Positions 25,551 through 32,931 of a stretch of 34,172 bases of DNA are shown one piece after another; the first letter of the stretch is position 1, and each line of letters opens with the position of its first letter. The translations under genes and the position numbers were made by a program. The stretch is taken from contig CAYUJV010000018.1 of the NCBI GenBank assembly GCA_964445085.1, positions 1 to 34,172 on the forward strand, in the 5' to 3' direction. Source of the DNA: Thiobacter sp964445085 (GTDB lineage: Bacteria > Pseudomonadota > Gammaproteobacteria > Burkholderiales > Thiobacteraceae). The notes under the pieces were generated by a model, which was given only the letters and a program-made list of their open reading frames with translations, was not told where the DNA came from and did no database searches.

Positions 25551-26478
25551 AGGGCTTCTCAACGCCCCGCCAATACGCGTCCACCCGCGCCTGGATTTCC
25601 GCCAGCAGGGCTTCGTCGCGCTGCGGCTGGAACAGGTGGGCGAAGCGCCCCTGCTTCTTCAGGTACTCCTCCACCGGCACGCGCTCGCCCGGCACCTTGG
25701 TGTGGGTCACGGTGCCGTTCGCGTATTCCTTCAGCGGCCAAATGCCGGTCTTGACCGCGAGCCTGCCCACTTCCACCGTCTCCGCCGGATCGAAATCCCA
25801 GCCGGTGGGGCAGGGCGCCAGCGCGATGATCAGGCGTGGACCTTTCATGCTTTTGGCCTTTGCAATCTTGCGCGCCAGATCCAGCGGCTCGCTGCCGATC
25901 ACCGTGGCCACATAGGCGGGGCGGTGCGCGGCCCAGATGGCGAACAGATCCTTCTTGTAGCCGCCGAAGCCGCGCGGCCCGGTGCTGGTCGACGTCTTCG
26001 CGCCGTGGGGCGTGGCAGGCGAGGTCTGCTGGCCGGTGTTGCCGTAGCCCTCGTTGTCGTAGCACAGGTAGATGAAATCCAGCCCGCGCTCGATGGCGCT
26101 GGAAGTGGAAGACAGCCCCATGCCGTAGGCGGCGCCGTCGCCGGTGAGCACCACCACGTCCAGGTTCTCCTCGGGCTTGATGCGCTGCTTCGCGAGCAGA
26201 ATGTCCAGCGCATCGCGCACGCCCTGGGCGCCGGCGGGAGCGGAAGCCATGGAAGTGTAGAGCCAGGAGCCGCGGAAGGGTGTGAACGGGTACACCGCCA
26301 GCAGCGTCATGCAGCCGGCCGCGTTCACGAACACCGTCTTCTCGCCCAGGATGTCGTACACCTCGTGCAGGGCCTGCAGGCCGCCGCAGCCCGCGCACAT
26401 GGGCGTGCCGGCGCCAAGGATGTGGGTCGAGGGCAGATCCTTCATGCGCTTGTAGAGAGTGACGGTTTGCTCGCTCAT
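25549..26478 (-). CDS. 2-oxoacid:acceptor oxidoreductase beta subunit (TPP-binding)
   Basis: A 309-residue beta subunit of a pyruvate/2-oxoisovalerate/phenylglyoxylate-type oxidoreductase. The thiamine-diphosphate motif is seen as GDGAAYGMGLSS followed by DNEGYGNTGQQ. Cluster cysteines are CAGC (C28, C31), C56 in NAAGC, and a C-terminal Cys in LAPCPTGW, the four ligands of a 4Fe-4S cluster in this family. The ATG lies within the 3' end of the alpha gene with a 4-base overlap. The enzyme decarboxylates a 2-oxo acid to acyl-CoA and reduces a ferredoxin. The substrate (branched-chain, aromatic or other) cannot be read from this subunit. Confidence 0.93.
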   Translation of the reverse strand: MSEQTVTLYKRMKDLPSTHILGAGTPMCAGCGGLQALHEVYDILGEKTVFVNAAGCMTLLAVYPFTPFRGSWLYTSMASAPAGAQGVRDALDILLAKQRIKPEENLDVVVLTGDGAAYGMGLSSTSSAIERGLDFIYLCYDNEGYGNTGQQTSPATPHGAKTSTSTGPRGFGGYKKDLFAIWAAHRPAYVATVIGSEPLDLARKIAKAKSMKGPRLIIALAPCPTGWDFDPAETVEVGRLAVKTGIWPLKEYANGTVTHTKVPGERVPVEEYLKKQGRFAHLFQPQRDEALLAEIQARVDAYWRGVEKP

Positions 26479-27716
26479 TTCAGCGATTCCTTGCGCTCGG
26501 TGTGGGCGATGGCCTGCAGCTTGCGCACCTCGCGCAGTTCGTTTGCGGTGAACAGCAGGCGCGGCAGCGGTGGCCTGCCTTCCTCGGCGGCTTTCTGCAC
26601 CACGCGGATCATTTCGAAAAACTCCTCCGGCGCGATGTCGCGCCCACCCAGGCCGCCGATGAAGCTCGCCAGGACCGGCGGCGCATCCGGCTGGCCGTAG
26701 AGCACGGAAGCCAGCTCGCCATGCAGCACCCCGCCCTTGCCCATGGACAGGTTCTGATCGATCACCGCCACGCCGCGCTTGCCGGCCAGCGCCCGGCGCA
26801 CGGGTTCGTCCGGGAACGGCCGCAGCAGGCGCGGCCGCACCAGGCCCACTTTCCAGCCGGCCTCGCGCATGCGGTCCACGGCGTCCTTGGCCTTGGTGGC
26901 GAAGGAGCCCATCATGAACAGCACCCACTCCGCATCCTCGCTGCGCCAGGTTTCGAGCGCGTGGTATTCGCGCCCGAATTGCGTGGCGAAATCACTCGCG
27001 ATTTGTTCGTAGGCCGGCAGCGCCTGCAGCGCGGCGAGATGGGTCTCGTAGCGGAAGTAGGAGTAGGGCGTGGAACCCAGCACCACCACCGCCTGGCTTA
27101 CCGGCTCGTTCGCGTGGAAGCGCGTGGTCTCCGCACTGAAGCCCGGCAGGAAGCGGTCGACGGCTTCCTGCTTCGGAATCTCCACCGGCTCGCGGGTGAA
27201 GGAGAGATAGAAGCCGTCCAGGTTCACGATCACCGGCAGGCGCACGCGGTGGTGCTCGGCCAGGCGGTAGGCGATGAGCGTGTGATCCAGCACCTCCTGG
27301 CAGGTGGCGCAATGGATCTGCAGAAAGCCGCTGTCGCGCGCGGCGAGCACGTCGGTGTGGTCCGGCTCCAGCGTCACCGGCGTCTGCAGGCCGCGCGACA
27401 CGTTCACCAGCACGAAGGGCGCGCGCATGCCGGGCACGGCGTAGATCATCTCCATCGCGTACATCAGCCCCTGACTGGAAGTGGCGGTGAACACGCGCAC
27501 GCCGGTGGCCGCCGCGGCGCCGGCGGCGGTGAGCATGGAGTGCTCCGATTCCATCATGGTCAGCCGGCAGTCCAACTCGCCGCGATCGATCCAGGCGGCG
27601 AGGGTCTCGATGATCTCGGTCTGCGGCGTGATGGGGAAGGCCGGCACGTAGTCGGCCCGCGCCAGGCGCGCCCCCCAGGCGGCGGCCTGGTTGCCGGTGA
27701 TGAGGGCGCGGGTCAT
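26475..27716 (-). CDS. 2-oxoacid:acceptor oxidoreductase alpha subunit
   Basis: A 413-residue alpha subunit. The start MTRALITGNQAAAWGARLA begins the pyrimidine-binding domain. The family hallmarks are FPITPQTEIIE, MMESEHSMLTAAGAAAATG and RVFTATSSQGL. The C-terminal domain (from about residue 250) has the MGSFATKAKDAVDRMREAGWKVG fold with GLVRPRLLRPFP, typical of POR/VOR alpha. It overlaps the gamma-delta gene upstream and the beta gene downstream by 4 bases each, so the three subunits are translationally coupled. Confidence 0.93.
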   Translation of the reverse strand: MTRALITGNQAAAWGARLARADYVPAFPITPQTEIIETLAAWIDRGELDCRLTMMESEHSMLTAAGAAAATGVRVFTATSSQGLMYAMEMIYAVPGMRAPFVLVNVSRGLQTPVTLEPDHTDVLAARDSGFLQIHCATCQEVLDHTLIAYRLAEHHRVRLPVIVNLDGFYLSFTREPVEIPKQEAVDRFLPGFSAETTRFHANEPVSQAVVVLGSTPYSYFRYETHLAALQALPAYEQIASDFATQFGREYHALETWRSEDAEWVLFMMGSFATKAKDAVDRMREAGWKVGLVRPRLLRPFPDEPVRRALAGKRGVAVIDQNLSMGKGGVLHGELASVLYGQPDAPPVLASFIGGLGGRDIAPEEFFEMIRVVQKAAEEGRPPLPRLLFTANELREVRKLQAIAHTERKESLK

Positions 27717-28627
27717 GCCTCGGCCTCCCTGAACTGCTGCTCGGGCACGGCGGCGATGGCGTGGGGCGGGCACTGCGCCACGCAGATCATGCAGCCCTTG
27801 CAGTGTTCGTAGTCGATCTCCGGCCTGCCGTCGACGACCTTGATGGCGCTGTCCGGGCAGAATTCGCTGCACACCCACCAGCAGCGGTTGCAGCGTTCGT
27901 AGTCGATCACCGGGCGCATCAGGCGCCACAGCCCGGTGCGCACTTCGACACTGGTGGCGCCGGCGTGGATGGCCGCGGCGGCGGCATCGGCCTCGTCCAC
28001 CGGGAGCTCCACCCATTCCGGCGTCGCCGCCTGTGCCACGCTGGCTGCCGCGCCTTCGCTCACGCAGCCGGCGTGGGGCGCCATCGCATCGAAGGCGGCG
28101 AGGGCCTGGCGCAGGTTGTGCCGGACGATGTCCTCGCGCCGATCCGTTAGCTCCTCGTGTATCGCCGCTTCCAGGGTTGCGCGCGGAATCACGCCCACGA
28201 GGCGCGCGGCTGCGCCGGCGCAGGCCGCACCGACGAAGCGCAGCTCCTCGCGCGCCGTCGCCTCGGCTGGCAGCGTGAGCAGGGTGCCGGGGAAGTTGAG
28301 CCGGTGGCGCCAGGTGTCGGCGTCTTCCTGGGTGTTGATCAGCATCACCGTGCGCGCGGTGGCACCCTGCAGCACGCCGGCCATGGGCACCGGCACCAGG
28401 CTGTCGTCGGCGACGATCACCAGGTCCGGCGCGCGGATGATGCCGCGCTCGTGAATGGGCTCCCTCGCCGCGCGCACGTAGGCGAAGATCGGCGCGCCGC
28501 GCCGCTCGGCGCCGTAGCGCGGCGCGTCCTGCACCTGCCAGCCGGCGCGGAAGAACGCCGTGCCCAGCATGCGGCTCGCCGTCTTCATGCCCTGGCCACC
28601 GCGGCCGTGGAAGCGGATGCGGTACAT
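27713..28627 (-). CDS. 2-oxoacid:acceptor oxidoreductase gamma-delta fusion with two 4Fe-4S motifs
   Basis: A 304-residue protein. Residues 1 to about 185 are the gamma domain: HGRGGQGMKTASRMLGTAFF, then the YGAERRGAPIFAY segment. After an Ala-rich linker, the last ~65 residues are a ferredoxin-like delta domain. Its cluster motifs are CNRCWWVCSEFCP and CKGCMICVAQCP. The first has three residues between the second and third Cys, where CxxCxxCxxxCP is more usual. In many bacteria gamma and delta are separate genes, so the fusion is worth noting. The ATG overlaps the stop of the upstream dehydrogenase by one base. Confidence 0.9.
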   Translation of the reverse strand: MYRIRFHGRGGQGMKTASRMLGTAFFRAGWQVQDAPRYGAERRGAPIFAYVRAAREPIHERGIIRAPDLVIVADDSLVPVPMAGVLQGATARTVMLINTQEDADTWRHRLNFPGTLLTLPAEATAREELRFVGAACAGAAARLVGVIPRATLEAAIHEELTDRREDIVRHNLRQALAAFDAMAPHAGCVSEGAAASVAQAATPEWVELPVDEADAAAAAIHAGATSVEVRTGLWRLMRPVIDYERCNRCWWVCSEFCPDSAIKVVDGRPEIDYEHCKGCMICVAQCPPHAIAAVPEQQFREAEA

Positions 28628-29739
28628 CAGAAGATGTTCCAGCGCCGGTGGCTCATGGCCTTCTTCACCCGTGCGACGGCGAGATTCATCGCCGCCTCGC
28701 GCGGCGGCATGCCCTGCTTCGCCACCTGCGCCAGCACTTCCTCGGTGTTCTGCCGCAGCTTGTCGGCGATGGTGTCGAAGGCGGCGGACTCGCTGGCTCC
28801 GGCATACTCCATGGCGGCGCAGATCACGCCGCCGGCATTGGCGATGAAGTCCGGCACGCACAGCACGCCACGGTCGTGCAGGATTTTCTCCGCGCCGTGG
28901 GTGAACGGGATGTTGGCGCCCTCGATCACCAGCTTCGTCCTCAGGCGATGCACGTTGTCCTCGTGCACCACGTCCGGCCGCGCGGCGGGAATCCAGATGT
29001 CGCACTCCACGTCGATGACCGCGTCACGGTCGCGCTTCTCGCCCGCCGGGTAATCGAGCACACTCCGGCCCGCCTCCTTCAGCGCGGACAGTTGCGCCAC
29101 GTCGATGCCCTTCGGGTCGACCAGGGTGCCGCTGCTGTCGGCCGCCGCCACCAGCACGGCGCCCTTGGCCGCGAGGAAACGCGCCGCATGCTTGCCCACG
29201 GCGCCGAAGCCCTGGATCGCCACGCGTGCGCCCTCCAGCTTGAAGTCGCGGTAGCGCAGGGCGACCTCGGTCACGTGGGACAGGCTCCAGCCGGTGGCGC
29301 CGATCTCGTCCAGGGGAATGCCGCCGATTTCCTTGGGCAGGCCCACCGAACGGCCGATTTCGTCCTTCACCCAGGCCATGCATTCCTCGTCGGTGCCCAT
29401 GTCGGGGCCGAAGATGTAGTCGGCCTCGTTCCGGAGCGCGCTGGCGAAGGCGCGCACCAGCTGCTCCTTCTGCGCCTTGGGCATGCGCGGATCGCCGTAG
29501 AGCACCGACTTGCCGCCGCCGTGGCGCAGGCCGGCGGCGGCGTTCTTCAGGGTCATGGCGCGCGCCAGGCGGGCGCATTCCCCGACGCTCACGTCCGCCG
29601 CCATGCGCAGGCCGCCGATGGAGGGGCCGGTGGCCACGTTGTCCACCACCAGAATGCCCTTGAGGCCGAGGCGCGGTTCCTGTACGTGGATGATCTTGGC
29701 CGGCCCGAGCGCGTCGGCGAAACGAAAGATGTCTTCCAT
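28627..29739 (-). CDS. Glu/Leu/Phe/Val-type amino acid dehydrogenase
   Basis: A 370-residue NAD-dependent amino acid dehydrogenase of the GLFV family, which oxidatively deaminates an amino acid to a 2-oxo acid. Active-site features are MTLKNAAAGL (K65) and GGGKSVLYGDPR (K77). The nucleotide motif GFGAVGKHAARF with the later acidic residue in AAADSSG suggests NAD. The length fits leucine/phenylalanine/valine dehydrogenases (about 360) rather than glutamate dehydrogenase (over 410). The ATG after GGGAGG is the chosen start; a longer frame runs into the divergent gene's region. It opens the operon, so it may supply 2-oxo acids to the oxidoreductase. Confidence 0.9.
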   Translation of the reverse strand: MEDIFRFADALGPAKIIHVQEPRLGLKGILVVDNVATGPSIGGLRMAADVSVGECARLARAMTLKNAAAGLRHGGGKSVLYGDPRMPKAQKEQLVRAFASALRNEADYIFGPDMGTDEECMAWVKDEIGRSVGLPKEIGGIPLDEIGATGWSLSHVTEVALRYRDFKLEGARVAIQGFGAVGKHAARFLAAKGAVLVAAADSSGTLVDPKGIDVAQLSALKEAGRSVLDYPAGEKRDRDAVIDVECDIWIPAARPDVVHEDNVHRLRTKLVIEGANIPFTHGAEKILHDRGVLCVPDFIANAGGVICAAMEYAGASESAAFDTIADKLRQNTEEVLAQVAKQGMPPREAAMNLAVARVKKAMSHRRWNIF

Positions 29740-29782
29740 GCCTTTGATGCCTCCCTTCGTTGATTTATAGGCAATGGCCATA

Positions 29783-29800
29783 GCGCCCGCCAGCGGGCGC
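29783..29800. promoter_or_regulatory. Near-palindromic site between divergent genes
   Basis: The 18-base sequence GCGCCCGC-CA-GCGGGCGC is an 8+8 perfect inverted repeat with a 2-base centre, between the dehydrogenase operon and the phosphoribosyltransferase gene. The short centre favours a DNA-binding site over an RNA hairpin. On the minus strand a TATAAA lies 13-18 bases downstream of it, so an operator over the operon promoter is possible. Confidence 0.45.
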
Positions 29801-29812
29801 ATAATTCGCCCC

Positions 29813-30427
29813 ATGAGCGCGCCCATCCGCGTCCAGGCCGTTTCCTGGGCCCAGTTCGACCGACTGGCGCGCAGCCTCGCGTCCGCCATCCGGGCCTCCG
29901 GCTTCCAGCCCGATCTGGTGGTGGCCATCGCCCGCGGCGGCTTCGTGCCGGCGCGCATCCTGTGCGACCACCTGGGGGTGATGGAACTGGCGAGCTTCCG
30001 CATCGAGCACTATCGCGGCCAGGAGATGTCGGCGCAGGCGCGGGTGCGGCATCCGCTGACGGTGGAGGTCGCGGGGAAAAACGTCCTGATCGTCGACGAC
30101 CTGACCGACACCGGCGAAACCTTCGAGGTCGCCAGGCGCCACCTGCGGGAGCTCGGGGCCGCCGATGTGCGCACCGCCGCCCTGCATCACAAGCAGCGCT
30201 CCCGCTTCGTGCCGGACTATTACGCTCAGCGCATCCGGGCGTGGCGCTGGTTGTCCTATCCGTGGGCGCGGATCGAAGATGCGACAGGGTTGATTCGCGC
30301 CTTGGAGCAACCCTGGGGCGAGCCGCGCGAGATTGCGGAGAAGCTGAAGACGCGGCACGGGCTGCGGATATCGGTGCGGACCGTGGAGGACGTGGTGGCG
30401 CGGCTGGCCGGGAAACCGCCGACTTAG
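29813..30427 (+). CDS. Phosphoribosyltransferase-family protein
   Basis: A 204-residue protein with the type I phosphoribosyltransferase fold. The PRPP loop is VLIVDDLTDTGETFEVA, preceded by the ARGGFVPARILCDHL segment. It belongs to the Gpt/xanthine-type COG2236-like group. The exact base substrate is not clear. I chose the ATG at 29813 because a start 39 bases upstream would run through the palindrome between the divergent genes. The C-terminal part (TRHGLRISVRTVEDVVARL) looks helical. It points away from the dehydrogenase operon, and toward the diguanylate cyclase gene 96 bases on. Confidence 0.85.
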   Translation: MSAPIRVQAVSWAQFDRLARSLASAIRASGFQPDLVVAIARGGFVPARILCDHLGVMELASFRIEHYRGQEMSAQARVRHPLTVEVAGKNVLIVDDLTDTGETFEVARRHLRELGAADVRTAALHHKQRSRFVPDYYAQRIRAWRWLSYPWARIEDATGLIRALEQPWGEPREIAEKLKTRHGLRISVRTVEDVVARLAGKPPT

Positions 30428-30431
30428 GACA

Positions 30432-30460
30432 TCGCCATACCCGGCCGGCAACGCTATACT
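30432..30460 (+). promoter_or_regulatory. Possible sigma-70 promoter of the diguanylate cyclase gene
   Basis: TCGCCA (30432-30437), 17 bases, then TATACT (30455-30460) on the plus strand gives four of six -35 bases and five of six -10 bases matching the consensus. It lies about 65 bases before the chosen ATG. This is a pattern match only. Confidence 0.4.
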
Positions 30461-30523
30461 GCGCGCTGAGCGCCGGCTGGCACGCGGCTCCCGCGGGTGC
30501 CCGCAGCGTTGTCAGGGAGGAGC

Positions 30524-31624
30524 ATGCAATTACCAAGAAGACGGGCCGCAGACCGGCGTGACTATGGGGAACGGCGCACCCGCGACCGCCGGCGGGACGC
30601 CTCCTGGTCGGGCGCGATGCGCTTCCCGGGCTGGCCCGAGCAACGAGTCCAGTTCCTCACCCGCTACCTGTTCCTCGCGCTGGGGGTGGTGTTCTTCAAC
30701 TTCGCCGCCCAGTTCAAGCCGGCGTGGCTCACGCTGCCGCAGCTCAATGCGGCCTTCGCCGTCTACTTCATCCTCAACACCATCGCCTTCCTCCACGCGC
30801 GCGCGAACCCGGATTCCGTCCTGCGCTACCGCGCGGCGATGTGGGTGGACGTGGTGCTGGCATCGGTGTGCGTCGTGCACGACCCCTACGACATCCCGCC
30901 TTCGCTGCTGGTGTTCATCATGATCGTGCTTGGCAACGGCATGCGCTACGGCATGCGCCTGTTCGGCGAGGCGCTGACCGGCTCCTTTGCCGGCGCGATG
31001 GTGGCGCTGAGCCTGCGCAGCATCGGCGGCATGCAGGGGCTGACGCCGGGGGTGATGTTCCTGAATCTGTTCGGCGGCATCATCCTGATCTACGCCTACA
31101 TCCTGATGAGCCGCATCGAGGACTCGCGCCGCCGGCTGGAGCAGCAGAGCACGGTGGACACGCTGACCGGCCTGATCAACCGGCGCGCCCTGTTCGAGCG
31201 GGCGGAAGCCCTGTTCCACGGCCTGGGCGAGGGCCGGAAGATGGTGGTCATGTTCGCCGATCTGGACAAGTTCAAGTCGGTCAACGACACCTATGGCCAC
31301 GCCGCGGGGGACGCGGTGCTGAAGCAGTTCTCCGGCATCCTGTGCGACTGCATGCGCAGCTCGGACATCGTCGCGCGCTTCGGCGGCGACGAATTCGTGC
31401 TGCTGCTGCCCGACACCGGGCTGGAGGAGGCGCGCCAGGTGGCGGAGCGCCTGCGCGCCCAGACCGCCGCCTGGGCCCAGATCAACCAGATCGATGTCAG
31501 CGTCAGCATCGGCCTGGGCGAAGCGCCGACCCACGGCCGCGACCTGGCCACCCTGCTCGACCAGGTGGATCAGGCGATGTACCGCTCGAAGTCGCAGGCC
31601 AGCTGCATCGGCGTGATCGGCTGA
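30524..31624 (+). CDS. Membrane diguanylate cyclase (GGDEF)
   Basis: A 366-residue protein. A basic N-terminal tail (RRRAADRRDYGERRTRDRRR) is followed by about five to six hydrophobic helices (residues 45-200) and a GGDEF domain (about 205-360). The catalytic motif is intact as GGDEF at residues 287-291, and the inhibitory I-site RSSD is at 278-281, five residues before. DLDKFKSVNDTYGHAAGD begins the domain as usual. It should make c-di-GMP from two GTP at the inner membrane and be feedback-controlled by its I-site. The start is the ATG after AGGGAGG; a GTG nine codons earlier lacks this. The MSHA ATPase of this window has a c-di-GMP binding type domain, so a link is possible but not shown. 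Confidence 0.92.
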   Translation: MQLPRRRAADRRDYGERRTRDRRRDASWSGAMRFPGWPEQRVQFLTRYLFLALGVVFFNFAAQFKPAWLTLPQLNAAFAVYFILNTIAFLHARANPDSVLRYRAAMWVDVVLASVCVVHDPYDIPPSLLVFIMIVLGNGMRYGMRLFGEALTGSFAGAMVALSLRSIGGMQGLTPGVMFLNLFGGIILIYAYILMSRIEDSRRRLEQQSTVDTLTGLINRRALFERAEALFHGLGEGRKMVVMFADLDKFKSVNDTYGHAAGDAVLKQFSGILCDCMRSSDIVARFGGDEFVLLLPDTGLEEARQVAERLRAQTAAWAQINQIDVSVSIGLGEAPTHGRDLATLLDQVDQAMYRSKSQASCIGVIG

Positions 31625-31647
31625 AGCGCTGCGGCGCGCCGCAAAGC

Positions 31648-31676
31648 AAAACGCCCCGGACCAGCCGGGGCGTTTT
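31648..31676. terminator. Bidirectional intrinsic terminator
   Basis: A 12-base perfect inverted repeat including the ends AAAA...TTTT: aaaacgccccgg (31648-31659), 5-base loop, ccggggcgtttt (31665-31676). The GC-rich core and flanking A and T tracts suit termination on both strands, for the diguanylate cyclase gene (+) and the fructose-bisphosphatase gene (-). Confidence 0.93.
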
Positions 31677-31697
31677 CCCTGATGCGGGGAAGAAGCC

Positions 31698-32741
31698 TCA
31701 GGCGACCTTCGCCTGCGGATCCTTGTGATAGGAAACCAGCAGGTCCACCTCGTTCTTCGAGCCGAGGATCACCGGCACGCGCTGGTGGATGCCCTTCGGC
31801 TGCATCTCCATGATGCGCTCGCGCCCGGTGCTGGAGGCGCCGCCGGCCTGCTCGACGATGAAGCTCATCGGGTTGGCCTCGTACATCAGGCGCAGCTTGC
31901 CGCCCTTTTCCTTCAGCTTGCTGTCCATGGGGTACATGAACACGCCGCCGCGGGTCAGGATGCGGTGCACTTCCGCCACCATGGAGGCGACCCAGCGCAT
32001 GTTGAAGTCCTTGCCGCGCGGGCCTTCCTTGCCTTTGATGCACTCGTCCACGTAGCGGCGGACGGGCTCTTCCCAGAAACGGTAGTTCGACATGTTGATG
32101 GCGAACTCCTTGGTGTCGGCGGGGATGGTCATGTTCTCGTGGGTCAGCACGAACTCGCCCACGTTCGGGTCCAGGGTGAAGCCGTTCACGCCGTGGCCGG
32201 TGGTGAGCACCAGCATCGTGGACGGGCCGTAGATGGCGTAGCCGGCGCAGACCTGCTTCACGCCCGGCTGCAGGAAGGCTTCCACGGGGGTGGGGCCTGC
32301 CTGACTGTTCTCTGGGTTCTTGTCGCCGGGGCAGCGCAGGATGGAGAAGATGGAACCGACGGACACGTTCACGTCCATGTTGGAGGAGCCGTCGAGGGGA
32401 TCGAACAGCAGCAGGTACTTGCCGCGCGGGTTGCCGGCGGGAATCTGGTAGACCTCGTCCATTTCCTCGGAGGCCATGGCGGCGAGGTGGCCGGCCCATT
32501 CGTTGCGCTTGAGGAAGATCTCGTTGGACAGGATGTCCATCTTCTTCTGCTCCTCGCCCTGCACGTTCTCGGAGCCGGCCGCCCCCAGCACGCCCAGCAG
32601 GCCGCCGTGGTTCACGCCGTTGGCGATCATCTTGCAGGCGGTGACGACGTCGTTCAACAGACCGGTGAAGTCGCCGGTGGCGCCTTGAACGTGGCGCTGT
32701 TCCTCGATCAGGAACTGGGTCAGCGTTGTGCCGAGGTGCAT
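31698..32741 (-). CDS. fbp: Fructose-1,6-bisphosphatase (class 1)
   Basis: A 347-residue class I FBPase, hydrolysing fructose 1,6-bisphosphate to fructose 6-phosphate in gluconeogenesis. The metal-binding motif FDPLDGSSN is at residues 113-121, with the second acidic site in MASEEMDE (89-96) upstream. Other family segments are GKYLLLF, SIFSIL and the C-terminal GGASSTGRERIMEMQP. The length is close to the E. coli-type and plant-type enzymes (about 335-350). AAGGAG lies 6 bases before the ATG, and a near-consensus promoter lies upstream. It converges on the diguanylate cyclase gene across a shared terminator. Confidence 0.96.
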   Translation of the reverse strand: MHLGTTLTQFLIEEQRHVQGATGDFTGLLNDVVTACKMIANGVNHGGLLGVLGAAGSENVQGEEQKKMDILSNEIFLKRNEWAGHLAAMASEEMDEVYQIPAGNPRGKYLLLFDPLDGSSNMDVNVSVGSIFSILRCPGDKNPENSQAGPTPVEAFLQPGVKQVCAGYAIYGPSTMLVLTTGHGVNGFTLDPNVGEFVLTHENMTIPADTKEFAINMSNYRFWEEPVRRYVDECIKGKEGPRGKDFNMRWVASMVAEVHRILTRGGVFMYPMDSKLKEKGGKLRLMYEANPMSFIVEQAGGASSTGRERIMEMQPKGIHQRVPVILGSKNEVDLLVSYHKDPQAKVA

Positions 32742-32780
32742 GCTTGCTCCTTAAGGGATTCCGAAAATTAGAATTTGCTG

Positions 32781-32808
32781 ATTATACAGAAATAATTAAA
32801 TAACTCAA
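32781..32808 (-). promoter_or_regulatory. fbp: Near-consensus sigma-70 promoter of fbp
   Basis: On the minus strand TTGAGT (32808-32803), a 16-base AT-rich spacer and TATAAT (32786-32781) form a near-consensus promoter. Transcription would begin near 32774, about 33 bases before the fbp ATG. It is the clearest promoter in the window and stands out in very GC-rich DNA. Confidence 0.85.
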
Positions 32809-32931
32809 TGGGATGCCGTACCGCACCCGGGCTTCGGGAGGACCTGCGACAACGTGTCGCATTCCGGCGCCCGCCTTGCCCCCTTAGCATCCGGCTGTTC
32901 GCAAAAACAATATAAGCACATGGGAGCAGAC

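Noticed and set aside
23433..25754. Long plus-strand open frame opposite the PfpI and acyl-CoA synthetase genes
   Set aside because: Composition typical of antisense shadows in GC-rich DNA and no motif.
32911..32916. TATAAG as a -10 box for the outer-membrane protein gene
   Set aside because: Transcription would begin inside the ribosome-binding site, so it is not a useful promoter.
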